DNA of 29,283 bases. It comes from Proteocatella sp041738345. GTDB taxonomy: Bacteria > Bacillota > Clostridia > Peptostreptococcales > Filifactoraceae. The position numbers were made by a program, and so were the translations under genes. Location: assembly GCA_041738345.1 (NCBI GenBank), contig JBGSPX010000021.1, forward strand, positions 1 through 29,283. The letters are read 5' to 3'. Below the pieces are notes generated by a model, which ran no database searches, was not told the DNA's origin, and was given only the letters and a program-made list of their open reading frames with translations. Positions 17,059-25,645 of this stretch are shown in pieces (position 1 is the stretch's first letter; every line of letters starts with the position of its first letter).

Positions 17059-18084
17059 ATGAAAGTTGATATAAAGAGTTTAAATTTAGAAGAATTAAAA
17101 ATGCTTATATTGGAATTAGAAGAGCCTAAGTATAGAGCTGAACAAATCTATCCATTTATTGCTAAGGGGATAGAAAGTCTAGATGACATTCCAAATATAC
17201 CTAAAAAACTAAAGGAAAAGCTTAATGAGGTTTCTTATATATCAAAAGCTTCTATTTACAAAAAATTGGAATCTAAAGAAGATGAAACTAAAAAATATCT
17301 GATTGAGTTAGATGATGGAAATATAGTAGAAACGGTACTCATGAAGTATAAACATGGGCTTTCTATATGTATATCAACTCAAGTGGGTTGTAGAATGGGA
17401 TGTAAATTTTGTGCGTCTACAATAGATGGACTTGTGAGAAATCTTACGCCAGGAGAAATTTTGGGACAGATAATAACGGTTCAAAAGGATGCAGGAGAAA
17501 GAATTTCAAATGTGGTAATAATGGGTTCAGGAGAACCTTTTGATAATATGGATAATCTTGAGAAGTTTTTTGAACTTGTACATGAGGAAAAAGGACTAAA
17601 TATTGGATATAGACATATAACCGTATCTACCTGCGGCCTTGTGCCTCAGATAAAGCGATTAGCTGAATTAGAAATTCCAGTAAACCTTGCTATATCACTC
17701 CATCAGACTGAGCAGTCTAAACGACAGGAAATAATGCCAGTTGGTAAAAAATATAGCATAAAGGAACTTATAGCAGCAGCGAAGGAATATTCTAAAATAA
17801 CTAAGAGAAGAGTTACTTACGAATATGCGCTTATAAGTGGGGTCAACGACAATGTTGAAACGGCATTAGAACTAGTGAAGCTTTTAAAAGGAACTTTATC
17901 TCATGTAAATATAATTCCAGTAAATGAGATAGTTGAAAATGATTTTAAAAGACCTAACATAAAAAAGGTAAGAGCATTTCAAGAAATATTAGTTAAAAAT
18001 AATATAGAAGCTACGATTAGAAGAGAATTGGGAAAAGATATTTCTGGAGCTTGTGGGCAATTGAGGAGAAGTAGTATAAATTAG
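17059..18084 (+). CDS. rlmN: Dual-specificity 23S rRNA/tRNA adenine-C2 methyltransferase
   Basis: The 341-aa radical SAM enzyme methylates A2503 of 23S rRNA and A37 of some tRNAs. The 4Fe-4S cysteines C111, C115 and C118 form CRMGCKFC. The two cysteines that work in methyl transfer correspond to C104 (spaced as C118 in the E. coli enzyme) and C332 (GACGQLRR). The GSGEPFDNMDN motif is also present. The residue A-S after the cluster and the overall length fit RlmN rather than Cfr, but that distinction rests on motif and context. The ribosome site is weak (GTGAG). stp follows after 33 nt. Confidence 0.96.
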   Translation: MKVDIKSLNLEELKMLILELEEPKYRAEQIYPFIAKGIESLDDIPNIPKKLKEKLNEVSYISKASIYKKLESKEDETKKYLIELDDGNIVETVLMKYKHGLSICISTQVGCRMGCKFCASTIDGLVRNLTPGEILGQIITVQKDAGERISNVVIMGSGEPFDNMDNLEKFFELVHEEKGLNIGYRHITVSTCGLVPQIKRLAELEIPVNLAISLHQTEQSKRQEIMPVGKKYSIKELIAAAKEYSKITKRRVTYEYALISGVNDNVETALELVKLLKGTLSHVNIIPVNEIVENDFKRPNIKKVRAFQEILVKNNIEATIRRELGKDISGACGQLRRSSIN

Positions 18085-18117
18085 CTCTTTAAAAAGTCGT
18101 GTGGAGGGAATATATTT

Positions 18118-18894
18118 ATGGAATATTGTCTAAGAAGCCATGTTGGCAAGGTTAGAAGTAATAATGAAGATTTTATAGAGCATTTTTCCATATGTGACAA
18201 TGCACACATATTTATAGTTTCAGATGGAATGGGTGGACATAATAAGGGGGAAGTTGCTAGTAAAATAGCAACCCAAACTGTGATTTCACTTATGGAAAAA
18301 GATAAATCAATGATATATGAATCGATTGAAAAAGGTAAATTACAAGATACTATGAAGCTATTGGTAGATTCTATAAAACTTGCAAATCAAGTCGTATATG
18401 AAGAAGGTGAAAAAGAAGAATTTTTTGGAATGGGAACCACTATGGTGACTGCGGTTATAGCAAATGATAGACTACTTATAGCAAATGTAGGAGATAGCCG
18501 GTGTTATCTTATAAGAAATGGTGAAATAAAACAGCTGACTAAAGACAACTCATTTGTTCAAGAATTGCTTGAATCTGGAGCTATTACAGCAGAAGAAGCT
18601 ATAACTCATTCAAAGAAAAATATAATAACTAGAGCAATTGGAACAGATTGTTATTTAAAGGTAGATACCTATGAATTTGAATTAGAGCCGCTTGATATGA
18701 TAATATTATGCTCAGATGGTTTGACTAATATGATAAGAGATGAAGAAATCTTGAGCATATCATCTTCTGATTCTAGCTTGGAAGATAAAACTAATAAATT
18801 AGTGGATAAAGCATTAGAAAATGGTGGGCTTGATAATATTTCACTAATACTAATAAAGTATGATGGTAAGGTTGGTGTAGAAGATGATAAATAA
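18118..18894 (+). CDS. stp: Stp1/PrpC-type PP2C Ser/Thr protein phosphatase
   Basis: The 258-aa metal-dependent phosphatase reverses phosphorylation by the PrkC kinase encoded next to it. The metal-binding and catalytic residues can be seen: NNED (15-18), SDGMGGHNKGE (35-45), GDSRCYLI (125-132), SDGLTN (199-204) and D239 (GGLDNIS). No membrane segment or extra domain is present. GGAGGG precedes the start. The 3' end overlaps prkC by 11 nt, so phosphatase and kinase are translationally coupled, the usual Firmicutes arrangement. Confidence 0.96.
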   Translation: MEYCLRSHVGKVRSNNEDFIEHFSICDNAHIFIVSDGMGGHNKGEVASKIATQTVISLMEKDKSMIYESIEKGKLQDTMKLLVDSIKLANQVVYEEGEKEEFFGMGTTMVTAVIANDRLLIANVGDSRCYLIRNGEIKQLTKDNSFVQELLESGAITAEEAITHSKKNIITRAIGTDCYLKVDTYEFELEPLDMIILCSDGLTNMIRDEEILSISSSDSSLEDKTNKLVDKALENGGLDNISLILIKYDGKVGVEDDK

Positions 18895-20827
18895 GTTGCT
18901 TGGCAATCGATATGAAATACTAGAGAAAATTGGGGAAGGCGGCATGGCCCATGTATATAAGGCTAGATGCAGGCTTCTTAATAGAACTGTGGCAGTAAAG
19001 GTGCTTAAACCTGAATTTAGTAATGATGAAGAATTTTTAGAGAAATTTAAAAATGAAGCCCAATCTGCCGCTAGCTTAAATCAGCAAAATATAATAAATA
19101 TATATGATGTAGGTCAGGAAAATGATATTTCATACATTGTAATGGAGTACGTAGATGGAGAAAATCTAAAGGATTTAATTCATAAAAAAGGAGCGCTTCC
19201 AAAAGAGCTTATGCTTTTGATATCAAAGCAGATTGCACTGGCTTTGGAAGAAGCACATAGTAAGAAAATTGTGCATAGGGATATAAAATCTCAAAATATA
19301 ATGCTTACAAAAAATAATGTGGTTAAAGTTGCAGACTTTGGGATAGCAAAGGCTGTAAGTAGCTCAACTATAACTGCAGTAGGTTCAATAATGGGATCGG
19401 TGCATTATTTTTCGCCAGAGCAAGCTAGAGGCGGGTATGTAGACGAGCGAAGTGACATATATTCACTTGGAATTGTCATGTATGAGATGATAACAGGAAA
19501 GCTTCCATTTGATGGAGATACGCCTGTAAATATAGCGCTAAAGCATATTCAAGAGGAGATTTTATTTGAAGACAATGATGATATATCTGCTGAGATAAAA
19601 GATGTTATAAGAAAAGCGACACAAAAAAGTGCAGATAGAAGATATAAGTGTGTAAGTGATTTAATTCAAGATTTAGATTATGTTAAAGAAGAAAGAGCGT
19701 TTGATAATAAGTTTTTAGATGATACTTACCACACACAGATTCTTACACCTGATGATGAGTACAAGATTTTATTTACAGATGTAAATGAAACCAACTCACA
19801 AAAGAAAAAGAGAACTCAAAATGAGGTAAGGGAAAATTCTAAGAGCAATGTCCCAAAAACATCATCTAAAGAGGATAAGAAGAAAATGACTATGGTAGTC
19901 ATTGGAGCGATTCTTGCGGCTATAGTATTCGTAGCAGTAGCGTTTATGATAGGTTCAAACTTAAAGGGTGGAGAAAATGATAAAATTGAAACTCCAAGTT
20001 TTGTAGGAAAAACTTTTGAAGAAGCAGAGGAATCAGCTAAGGAGTTTGGACTTACAATAATAAAAGATGGTGAAGAAGTAAATAGTATGTATGAACTTGG
20101 TCAGATAGTTAGGCAAACTCCAGAAGAAGGAACTAAGATTACTAAGGATGAGCCGATAAAGGTTATTGTAGCGGCTGAAAATGTAGAGATGGTGGATGTA
20201 CCAAATGTAGAGGGTAAAACTTTAGATGAAGCCTCAAAGTTATTAAAAGAAGCGGGGTTAACTGAGTCTCCGGAATATAAATTTGATGATTCTGCTGAAA
20301 ATACAGTGTTAGAACAAGTACCTAGAGCAGGAGATAAACTTGAAAAAGGGAAATCGGTTAAAATTACAGTAAGTTTAGGAAAAGAAGAAAATAATATAGA
20401 ATTACCTACTGTTTTAGGTAAGTCTGAGCAAGAGGCCAAGAATATACTAAAGAATTTCAATTTAAAAATATCATATAGAGAAGACAAAAGTCAAAGTGAA
20501 GGTATTGTACTATCACAAAACCCTAGTCCAGGGCAAAAAATGTCTACCGGTTCAGAAGTGGGGATTGTAGTCAATAAATATGAAAAACCTAAAGAGGTTT
20601 CTTACAGTATGGTGATAAGCCTTCCAGAAGATAGAGATACCGTTAGAGTTCAGATAAAAGATGTAGCGCAGGATAGCTTTATATATGATAAAACTGTAAA
20701 TCCAGTGGAACTAGGCGCTGTATTAGAGGTTCAAGTTAAAGGATATCCAGGAGATGTTAAAGAGTACAAGGTCTATTTAGACGGGGATTACAATAATATT
20801 CATGCAAATCCTAAGGTACAGTTTTAA
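18884..20827 (+). CDS. prkC: PASTA-domain Ser/Thr protein kinase
   Basis: This 647-aa membrane kinase senses cell-wall fragments or lipid II and controls envelope homeostasis, growth or germination in relatives. The cytosolic kinase domain (1 to ~268) has the glycine loop GEGGMAHVY, K39, E57, HRDIKSQN (131-138), DFG (151-153) and APE-like SPEQARG. A charged linker leads to one transmembrane helix (about 335-356). Outside are three PASTA repeats (about 369-430, 437-499, 505-566). A beta-rich tail (570-647) follows, comparable to the extra C-terminal domain of Bacillus PrkC. GGTG-type spacing lies within stp. Confidence 0.96.
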   Translation: MINKLLGNRYEILEKIGEGGMAHVYKARCRLLNRTVAVKVLKPEFSNDEEFLEKFKNEAQSAASLNQQNIINIYDVGQENDISYIVMEYVDGENLKDLIHKKGALPKELMLLISKQIALALEEAHSKKIVHRDIKSQNIMLTKNNVVKVADFGIAKAVSSSTITAVGSIMGSVHYFSPEQARGGYVDERSDIYSLGIVMYEMITGKLPFDGDTPVNIALKHIQEEILFEDNDDISAEIKDVIRKATQKSADRRYKCVSDLIQDLDYVKEERAFDNKFLDDTYHTQILTPDDEYKILFTDVNETNSQKKKRTQNEVRENSKSNVPKTSSKEDKKKMTMVVIGAILAAIVFVAVAFMIGSNLKGGENDKIETPSFVGKTFEEAEESAKEFGLTIIKDGEEVNSMYELGQIVRQTPEEGTKITKDEPIKVIVAAENVEMVDVPNVEGKTLDEASKLLKEAGLTESPEYKFDDSAENTVLEQVPRAGDKLEKGKSVKITVSLGKEENNIELPTVLGKSEQEAKNILKNFNLKISYREDKSQSEGIVLSQNPSPGQKMSTGSEVGIVVNKYEKPKEVSYSMVISLPEDRDTVRVQIKDVAQDSFIYDKTVNPVELGAVLEVQVKGYPGDVKEYKVYLDGDYNNIHANPKVQF

Positions 20828-20851
20828 AATTATTTAAAAAAAGGAGAAAAA

Positions 20852-21739
20852 ATGACAGGTATAATTGTGAGAGCTATTTCTTCATTTTATTATGTGGAAA
20901 TAGAAGGCAAGGTATATGAATGTAGAGCTAGAGGTATATTTAAGCATAGGAATATCGAGCTCGTTGTAGGCGATAAAGTCGAACTTGAGATTACAGATGA
21001 TGAGAATTTAAAAGGAGTAATCAACAATGTTTTTAGCAGAAAAACTTTCTTAAAGCGACCGCCGATTGCGAACGTTACACAAGCTATACTTGTTTTTTCA
21101 GTTAAATCACCAGACCCTAATTTTTCTTTAATAGACAGATTTCTTGTGTTATCAAGAAATGAGCTTATAGATACAATAATTTGCTTCAATAAGATTGATT
21201 TAGAAAGTACAGAGCTTGTAGATAAGATGGTTTCGATTTATCAAGAATCAGGCGTATATGTTTTTAAAATTTCTGCTAAGGATGGAGAAAACCTAGAAAC
21301 ATTAAAAAGACTTTTAAAGAATAATGTAAGTGTAGTAGCTGGACCATCAGGCGCAGGAAAAAGTACTTTGATAAACAAACTTGTAGAAGGCGTAGAGCTT
21401 AAAACTGGAGATATCAGTCATAAAATTGGAAGAGGAAAACACACAACTAGACATACCCAATTAATAGAAGTAGATGAAAATGCTTTTATAGCAGATACTC
21501 CGGGATTTAGCTCAATTGAGTTAACTGGGATAAGTGAAGAAGATTTAAGAGACTGTTTTTTTGAATTTCAGGATTATGATGAAGATTGCAGATTCGGAAG
21601 AAATTGTGCTCATGAAAATGAGCCGGATTGTGAAGTAAAGGCTGCGGTTGAGAAGAACAAAATACCAGTTGAAAGATATAACAGCTATATTCAACTTTTG
21701 AATGAAATAAGAGACCAAAATAAAAGGAGAAATTACTAA
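20852..21739 (+). CDS. rsgA: Ribosome small-subunit-dependent GTPase A
   Basis: The 295-aa circularly permuted GTPase helps late 30S maturation. After an N-terminal OB-fold (about 1-65), the G motifs appear in permuted order: G4 NKID (113-116) comes before G1 GPSGAGKS (164-171), and G3 DTPG is at 215-218. The C-terminal zinc site is C246, C252, H254 and C260 (CRFGRNCAHENEPDC). AAAGGAG precedes the start. It overlaps rpe by one base. Confidence 0.97.
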   Translation: MTGIIVRAISSFYYVEIEGKVYECRARGIFKHRNIELVVGDKVELEITDDENLKGVINNVFSRKTFLKRPPIANVTQAILVFSVKSPDPNFSLIDRFLVLSRNELIDTIICFNKIDLESTELVDKMVSIYQESGVYVFKISAKDGENLETLKRLLKNNVSVVAGPSGAGKSTLINKLVEGVELKTGDISHKIGRGKHTTRHTQLIEVDENAFIADTPGFSSIELTGISEEDLRDCFFEFQDYDEDCRFGRNCAHENEPDCEVKAAVEKNKIPVERYNSYIQLLNEIRDQNKRRNY

Positions 21740-22407
21740 TGATTAAATTAGCACCCTCAATACTTTCAGCAGATTTTTCAAAACTAGGGGAAGAGGTAAA
21801 AGTCGTAGAAGAAGCGGGCTGTGAATATCTTCATATTGACGTTATGGATGGACATTTTGTTCCTAATATATCTTTTGGACCTGTCGTTATAAAAAGTATA
21901 AGAAAAAAATCAAACATGGTATTTGATTGCCACTTAATGATTGATGAACCAGCAAGATATATAAAGGATTTTGCAGATGCAGGGGCAGATATAATAACAA
22001 TTCATTATGAAGCTACAAATCATCTTCATAGAGCGATTATGGCAGTAAAAGAATGTGGATGTAAAGTTGGAGTTTCTTTAAATCCAGCAACTCCTATTAG
22101 CGTACTTGAATATATACTGCAAGACCTTGATATGGTGCTTATAATGAGTGTAAACCCAGGCTTTGGAGGTCAGTCGTTCATACAGTCTTCTATTGCTAAA
22201 ATAAGAGATTTAAAGAATATGATAACTGAACGAAATTTAAATATAGATATACAGGTTGATGGCGGAGTAAGCAATAGTACTATAGGAGATATAGTAGAAG
22301 CAGGAGCCAATATACTTGTAGCAGGTTCAGCTATATTTGGAAAAAAAGATATAAAACTTGCAGTAGATGAGCTTAGAGAAAATGCAGAGAAAGAGCTTAT
22401 AGTATAA
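21739..22407 (+). CDS. rpe: Ribulose-phosphate 3-epimerase
   Basis: The 222-aa TIM-barrel enzyme interconverts ribulose-5-phosphate and xylulose-5-phosphate in the pentose phosphate pathway. Metal and catalytic residues are visible: H32 and D34 (LHIDVMDGHFVPN), H65 (CHLMI) and D174 (VDGGVS). The phosphate-binding segment is SVNPGFGGQSF. It is one base overlapped with rsgA upstream and thiN downstream, so it is part of a tightly coupled trio. Ribosome site GGAGAAA lies within rsgA. Confidence 0.97.
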   Translation: MIKLAPSILSADFSKLGEEVKVVEEAGCEYLHIDVMDGHFVPNISFGPVVIKSIRKKSNMVFDCHLMIDEPARYIKDFADAGADIITIHYEATNHLHRAIMAVKECGCKVGVSLNPATPISVLEYILQDLDMVLIMSVNPGFGGQSFIQSSIAKIRDLKNMITERNLNIDIQVDGGVSNSTIGDIVEAGANILVAGSAIFGKKDIKLAVDELRENAEKELIV

Positions 22408-23051
22408 TGAAAGCAGCGATTATTTCAAATGGAGATATAACAAATCTTGCTTACTTTAAGTCTATATTTTCTAAATACGAAATGATTATATCAGCAGACG
22501 GAGCTAGTAATAAGCTCCGTCAAATAGATATAGTTCCAAATTATATTTTAGGAGATTTAGATTCTATAGATGAAGAAACGCTGGAATATTATAAAGCTAG
22601 ATCGGTAGAATTTATAAAATTTAATCCAGAAAAGGACTTTAGTGATACGCATATATGTATAGATTTTCTTATAAGTAAAGGCTATAGTCAAATTGATTTA
22701 TATGGAGCATTAGGAGGGCGTTGGGACCATAGTATATCTAATTTTGGACTGATGTACTATGCTTATCAAAAGAATGTGATATTATCGCTTATAGATAGAT
22801 ATGACTGTGCAAAAATATGTGGAATAGGAGAATATATTTCTAAGAAAAAAGAAAAACAGTGTTTTTCGATTTTTGCAGTTTTTGAGGATGCAGTGGTGTC
22901 GTTAGCTGGAGTAAAATATCCATTAAATGAGTATCCACTTTCGAGGGGAGAAAGTATAGGGCTTTCTAATGAGTATGTAAATGACTGTAAAGTGAGCATA
23001 AAAAAAGGCTCTGCAATTATAATTGAGAGCCAATCTGAAAGAATAAATTAA
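22407..23051 (+). CDS. thiN: Thiamine pyrophosphokinase
   Basis: The 214-aa enzyme transfers pyrophosphate from ATP to thiamine. The N-terminal catalytic domain has ADGASNKL (30-37), LGDLDSI (48-54), a F-NPEKDFSDTHICI stretch (72-85) and GALGGRWDHSISNF (100-113). The smaller C-terminal thiamine-binding domain is present, with the GVKYPL segment. It is one base overlapped with rpe and is the last gene of the long operon. A bidirectional terminator follows it. Confidence 0.94.
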   Translation: MKAAIISNGDITNLAYFKSIFSKYEMIISADGASNKLRQIDIVPNYILGDLDSIDEETLEYYKARSVEFIKFNPEKDFSDTHICIDFLISKGYSQIDLYGALGGRWDHSISNFGLMYYAYQKNVILSLIDRYDCAKICGIGEYISKKKEKQCFSIFAVFEDAVVSLAGVKYPLNEYPLSRGESIGLSNEYVNDCKVSIKKGSAIIIESQSERIN

Positions 23052-23080
23052 GTATTTTTTAGAACACTTTAAAAAAAATA

Positions 23081-23116
23081 ATAAAAGCTTGGGATAGTAT
23101 CTCAAGCTTTTTTATT
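23081..23116. terminator. Bidirectional terminator between thiN and rpmB
   Basis: AAAAGCTTG (23083-23091) and CAAGCTTTT (23103-23111) form a strong stem, with GATA/TATC inside it and one wobble. Poly-T follows on the plus strand (23108-23113). A-rich sequence before it gives U-rich RNA on the minus strand (after rpmB). It ends both convergent transcripts. The gap is only 66 nt, all of it terminator or linker. Confidence 0.85.
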
Positions 23117-23117
23117 A

Positions 23118-23306
23118 CTATGCTCTTTCAACTTTTCCAGAACGTAGACATCTTGTACAAACCTTTAATTTCTTAGGCGTACTGTCAACAATGGCTCTAA
23201 CTACTCTTAAGTTAGGAGTCCAAGTTCTTTTGTTATGACGATTTGAATGGCTGACATTATTTCCAGAAATTTTTCCTTTTCCGCATACATCACAAACCTT
23301 TGCCAT
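23118..23306 (-). CDS. rpmB: 50S ribosomal protein L28
   Basis: The 62-aa ribosomal protein sits near the tRNA exit region of the large subunit. The zinc-type form is present: C5 and C8 (VCDVCGKG) with C50 and C53 (CTRCLRSG). The body motif SHSNRHNKRTWTPNLR is typical. AAGGAGGTG precedes the ATG at 23306; an in-frame ATG six codons upstream would put that site inside the gene. It is transcribed against its neighbours, as in Bacillus subtilis. Its promoter is at 23353-23381. Confidence 0.96.
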   Translation of the reverse strand: MAKVCDVCGKGKISGNNVSHSNRHNKRTWTPNLRVVRAIVDSTPKKLKVCTRCLRSGKVERA

Positions 23307-23352
23307 GCAAAACACCTCCTTCAAATCAATAATCGTGAATTTAACAAATATT

Positions 23353-23381
23353 ATAATACCATAGCTTTAGATTAATTGCAA
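23353..23381 (-). promoter_or_regulatory. rpmB promoter
   Basis: On the minus strand TTGCAA (23381-23376) and TATTAT (23358-23353) are spaced by 17 bp. The start of transcription would be near 23346, giving a short leader of about 40 nt before the rpmB start. Confidence 0.65.
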
Positions 23382-23444
23382 CATAAAATTGATATGAATT
23401 ACAACAAATATTCGCTACTAACATATTATAGCACATTAAATGGC

Positions 23445-23473
23445 TTGAATAAATATAAAAATTATTATACAAT
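23445..23473 (+). promoter_or_regulatory. asp23-yloV promoter
   Basis: TTGAAT (23445-23450) and TACAAT (23468-23473) are spaced by 17 bp, about 40 nt upstream of the asp23-family start. It is divergent from the rpmB promoter within the same 208-nt gap. Confidence 0.6.
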
Positions 23474-23514
23474 AAATAAATAGTCTTTTTACTAATATAG
23501 AATAGGAGGCAAAT

Positions 23515-23865
23515 ATGCTAAACATAGTAAATGAATATGGGACGATATCAATAGGAAAAGAAGTGATTTCCAAGATAGCAAGTCAAGCCGCTTTAGAATG
23601 CTATGGCCTTGTTGGAATGGCCTCTAAGAATAAATATGGAATTGTAGAACTATTATCTAGAGCTAATGGAAGTAAGGGAATAGATGTAAATATAGAAAAT
23701 GGAGCAATAGAAATAGAAATTTCAGTAATTGTGCAGTATGGCACAAAAGTTTCTGTAGTAGCAGATAATATAATTGAGAGAGTTAAATACTATGTAGAAA
23801 ATCAGACTGGACTAAAAGTATCAAAAATCGGAATAAATGTACAGGGCGTAAGGGTACAAAAGTAG
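23515..23865 (+). CDS. Asp23/YloU family envelope stress-type protein
   Basis: The 116-aa Asp23/DUF322 protein resembles Bacillus YloU. Asp23 of Staphylococcus aureus is membrane-associated through a partner protein and linked to cell-wall stress, but the function of the family is not well defined. Seen here: an N-terminal EYGTISIGKEVISKIASQAALECYGLVGM segment, then a basic/amphipathic domain ending GINVQGVRV. No transmembrane segment is visible. AGGAGG precedes the start. yloV begins 9 nt later, and the asp23-yloV pair next to rpmB is a standard Firmicutes order. Confidence 0.9.
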   Translation: MLNIVNEYGTISIGKEVISKIASQAALECYGLVGMASKNKYGIVELLSRANGSKGIDVNIENGAIEIEISVIVQYGTKVSVVADNIIERVKYYVENQTGLKVSKIGINVQGVRVQK

Positions 23866-23874
23866 CAGGAGGAA

Positions 23875-25479
23875 ATGATGGATAAAATAGACGGTAAGCT
23901 ATTGAGGGAAATGATAATTTCTGGAGCGAATAAACTTACAAATGATAAAGCGATAATAGATAGACTAAATGTATTTCCAGTTCCAGATGGAGATACTGGC
24001 ACAAATATGTCGCTTACAATAGCTTCAGCTATATCAGAGCTAAATAAGGTGACCGAAAATGATGTAACCCAAATAGGTAAAGCAATTGCAAAAGGCTCAC
24101 TTATGGGCGCAAGAGGAAATTCTGGGGTTATACTATCTCAAATCTTAAGAGGGTTTTCAAAAGGGGTAGAAGGAAAAGAATATCTAACTGTGAAAGATAT
24201 CGCACTGGCACTAAAACAAGCTTCAGATGTTGCATATAAGGCGGTAATGAAACCGGTAGAAGGAACTATTCTTACGGTTATAAGGGAAACTGCCGCGCAT
24301 GCAATGGTTTTGAGAAAAGAAGATGTAAGTATGGAACTGTTTTTAGATAGTATTGCTTCAGAAGCGAGACATTCTCTAAATAGAACGCCAGAACTGTTGA
24401 AAGCACTAAAAGATGCAAATGTAGTAGACTCAGGAGGAAAAGGGCTACTTTCATTTATTGAAGGAATGTATTTAGCATATAAAGGTCAGATTGTTGAGTC
24501 AAAGCAAGCAAATGAAATAGATTTTGAAGAGTTTATAGAAAATGATAATCATATATTTGAGGGCGAAATAGAATTTGGATACTGTACAGAATTCATGATT
24601 TTAAATGCGACGATTGAGCCTGAAAATCTTAGAACTAAAATTGAAGGTATGGGAGATTCTATGGTAGTTGTAGGAGATGAAGGAATAGTTAAAATTCATA
24701 TCCATACCAATGAACCAGGTAAAGTGCTTGATATAGCTGGCAAACATGGACAGCTTGATAAAATGAAGATAGAAAACATGAGACTTCAGCAAGAATCGCT
24801 TATAAAAGAAAAATCTAAAGAGAAAAAGCCTTATGGCATAATTTCGGTTTCAATGGGAGCAGGGCTTGCAAATATAATGAAGGATTTTGGTGTAGATCAC
24901 ATAATAGAAGGTGGTCAAACTATGAATCCTAGTACGCAAGATTTTATAAAAGCTATAAATAATATAAATGCAGATAATATAATTATACTTCCAAATAATT
25001 CAAACATAATACTTGCAGCGAATCAAGCTAAAGAACTTAGTGATAAGCAGGTAGAGGTAATCCCAACAAAAACGGTACCTCAGGCTATTTCTGCATTAAT
25101 GGTTTTTGACTCTCAAGAGAGCTTAGAGACAAACTCAGAAAATATGACAGAATCAATAAAAACTGTTAAATCTGCACAGGTGACATATGCGGTAAGAGAT
25201 ACTAATGCTGATGGAATTGATATAAAAAAAGATGATATCATAGGTCTTGGAGAAGGGAAAATTCTTACTGCAAAGCAAAATATAGAAGATGCAGTGATTG
25301 AACTTTTGGAAAAGCTTGTTGATATGGATGACATAATAACTCTATATTATGGAGAAGATGTTAAATTAGAAGAAGCTGAAAAGCTAAAAGAAAAACTTGA
25401 AGAAATTTATGATGACATGGATATAGAACTTCATAGAGGGGGACAACCTCTTTACTATTATATAATGTCAGTTGAATAA
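23875..25479 (+). CDS. YloV/FakA-type fatty acid kinase subunit (DAK2 domain)
   Basis: The 534-aa protein belongs to the DAK2-domain YloV family; FakA of Staphylococcus aureus is the ATP-binding subunit that phosphorylates fatty acids held by FakB (DegV-like) partners, feeding phospholipid synthesis. The N-terminal DhaL-like nucleotide-binding domain has PDGDTGTNMS (37-46) and SLMGARGNSGVILSQ (75-89), plus DSGGKGL. A middle domain (YCTEFMI region) and a C-terminal DegV-like domain follow. Length is near that of family members (about 550). No fakB is in the window. AGGAGG precedes the start; ATGATG gives two possible first codons. Confidence 0.88.
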   Translation: MMDKIDGKLLREMIISGANKLTNDKAIIDRLNVFPVPDGDTGTNMSLTIASAISELNKVTENDVTQIGKAIAKGSLMGARGNSGVILSQILRGFSKGVEGKEYLTVKDIALALKQASDVAYKAVMKPVEGTILTVIRETAAHAMVLRKEDVSMELFLDSIASEARHSLNRTPELLKALKDANVVDSGGKGLLSFIEGMYLAYKGQIVESKQANEIDFEEFIENDNHIFEGEIEFGYCTEFMILNATIEPENLRTKIEGMGDSMVVVGDEGIVKIHIHTNEPGKVLDIAGKHGQLDKMKIENMRLQQESLIKEKSKEKKPYGIISVSMGAGLANIMKDFGVDHIIEGGQTMNPSTQDFIKAINNINADNIIILPNNSNIILAANQAKELSDKQVEVIPTKTVPQAISALMVFDSQESLETNSENMTESIKTVKSAQVTYAVRDTNADGIDIKKDDIIGLGEGKILTAKQNIEDAVIELLEKLVDMDDIITLYYGEDVKLEEAEKLKEKLEEIYDDMDIELHRGGQPLYYYIMSVE

Positions 25480-25508
25480 ATTTAAATTTTAAAATGCACA
25501 AAAAAAAG

Positions 25509-25537
25509 TAGACAAAGTTACCATAAAGTGATAGAAT
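25509..25537 (+). promoter_or_regulatory. str operon promoter
   Basis: TAGACA (25509-25514) and TAGAAT (25532-25537) are spaced by exactly 17 bp. Transcription should begin near 25544, giving a leader of about 100 nt before rpsL. No clear terminator was found after yloV, so readthrough from there is also possible. Confidence 0.65.
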
Positions 25538-25543
25538 CTATTA

Positions 25544-25645
25544 GTGTGCAAAAAAACACATTTGAATCGACTAAATATAGCCGAATCAATACAAGATTGC
25601 AGTTGGCGGTGCAAAAACAATAATTTTAAAGAAGGAGGTGCCATA
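25544..25645 (+). promoter_or_regulatory. rpsL leader
   Basis: About 100 nt of untranslated leader. Visible elements are GTGT/ACAC with an 8-nt loop near 25545-25560, a TTGCA (25597-25601)/TGCAA (25610-25614) hairpin, a possible GCCGA/TTGGC interaction, and the strong ribosome site AAGGAGG (25632-25638). Whether it binds a ribosomal protein cannot be told from one sequence. Confidence 0.4.

Noticed and set aside
23394..23483. 29-codon frame (MNYNKYSLL...) in the rpmB/asp23 gap, considered as a small gene or SpoVM
   Set aside because: No ribosome site, it crosses the asp23 promoter boxes, and the sequence does not match SpoVM.
25544..25645. N-terminal extension of rpsL to an upstream ATG
   Set aside because: The strong AAGGAGGTG site and the family start MPTINQL are at 25646; the extension is leader RNA.
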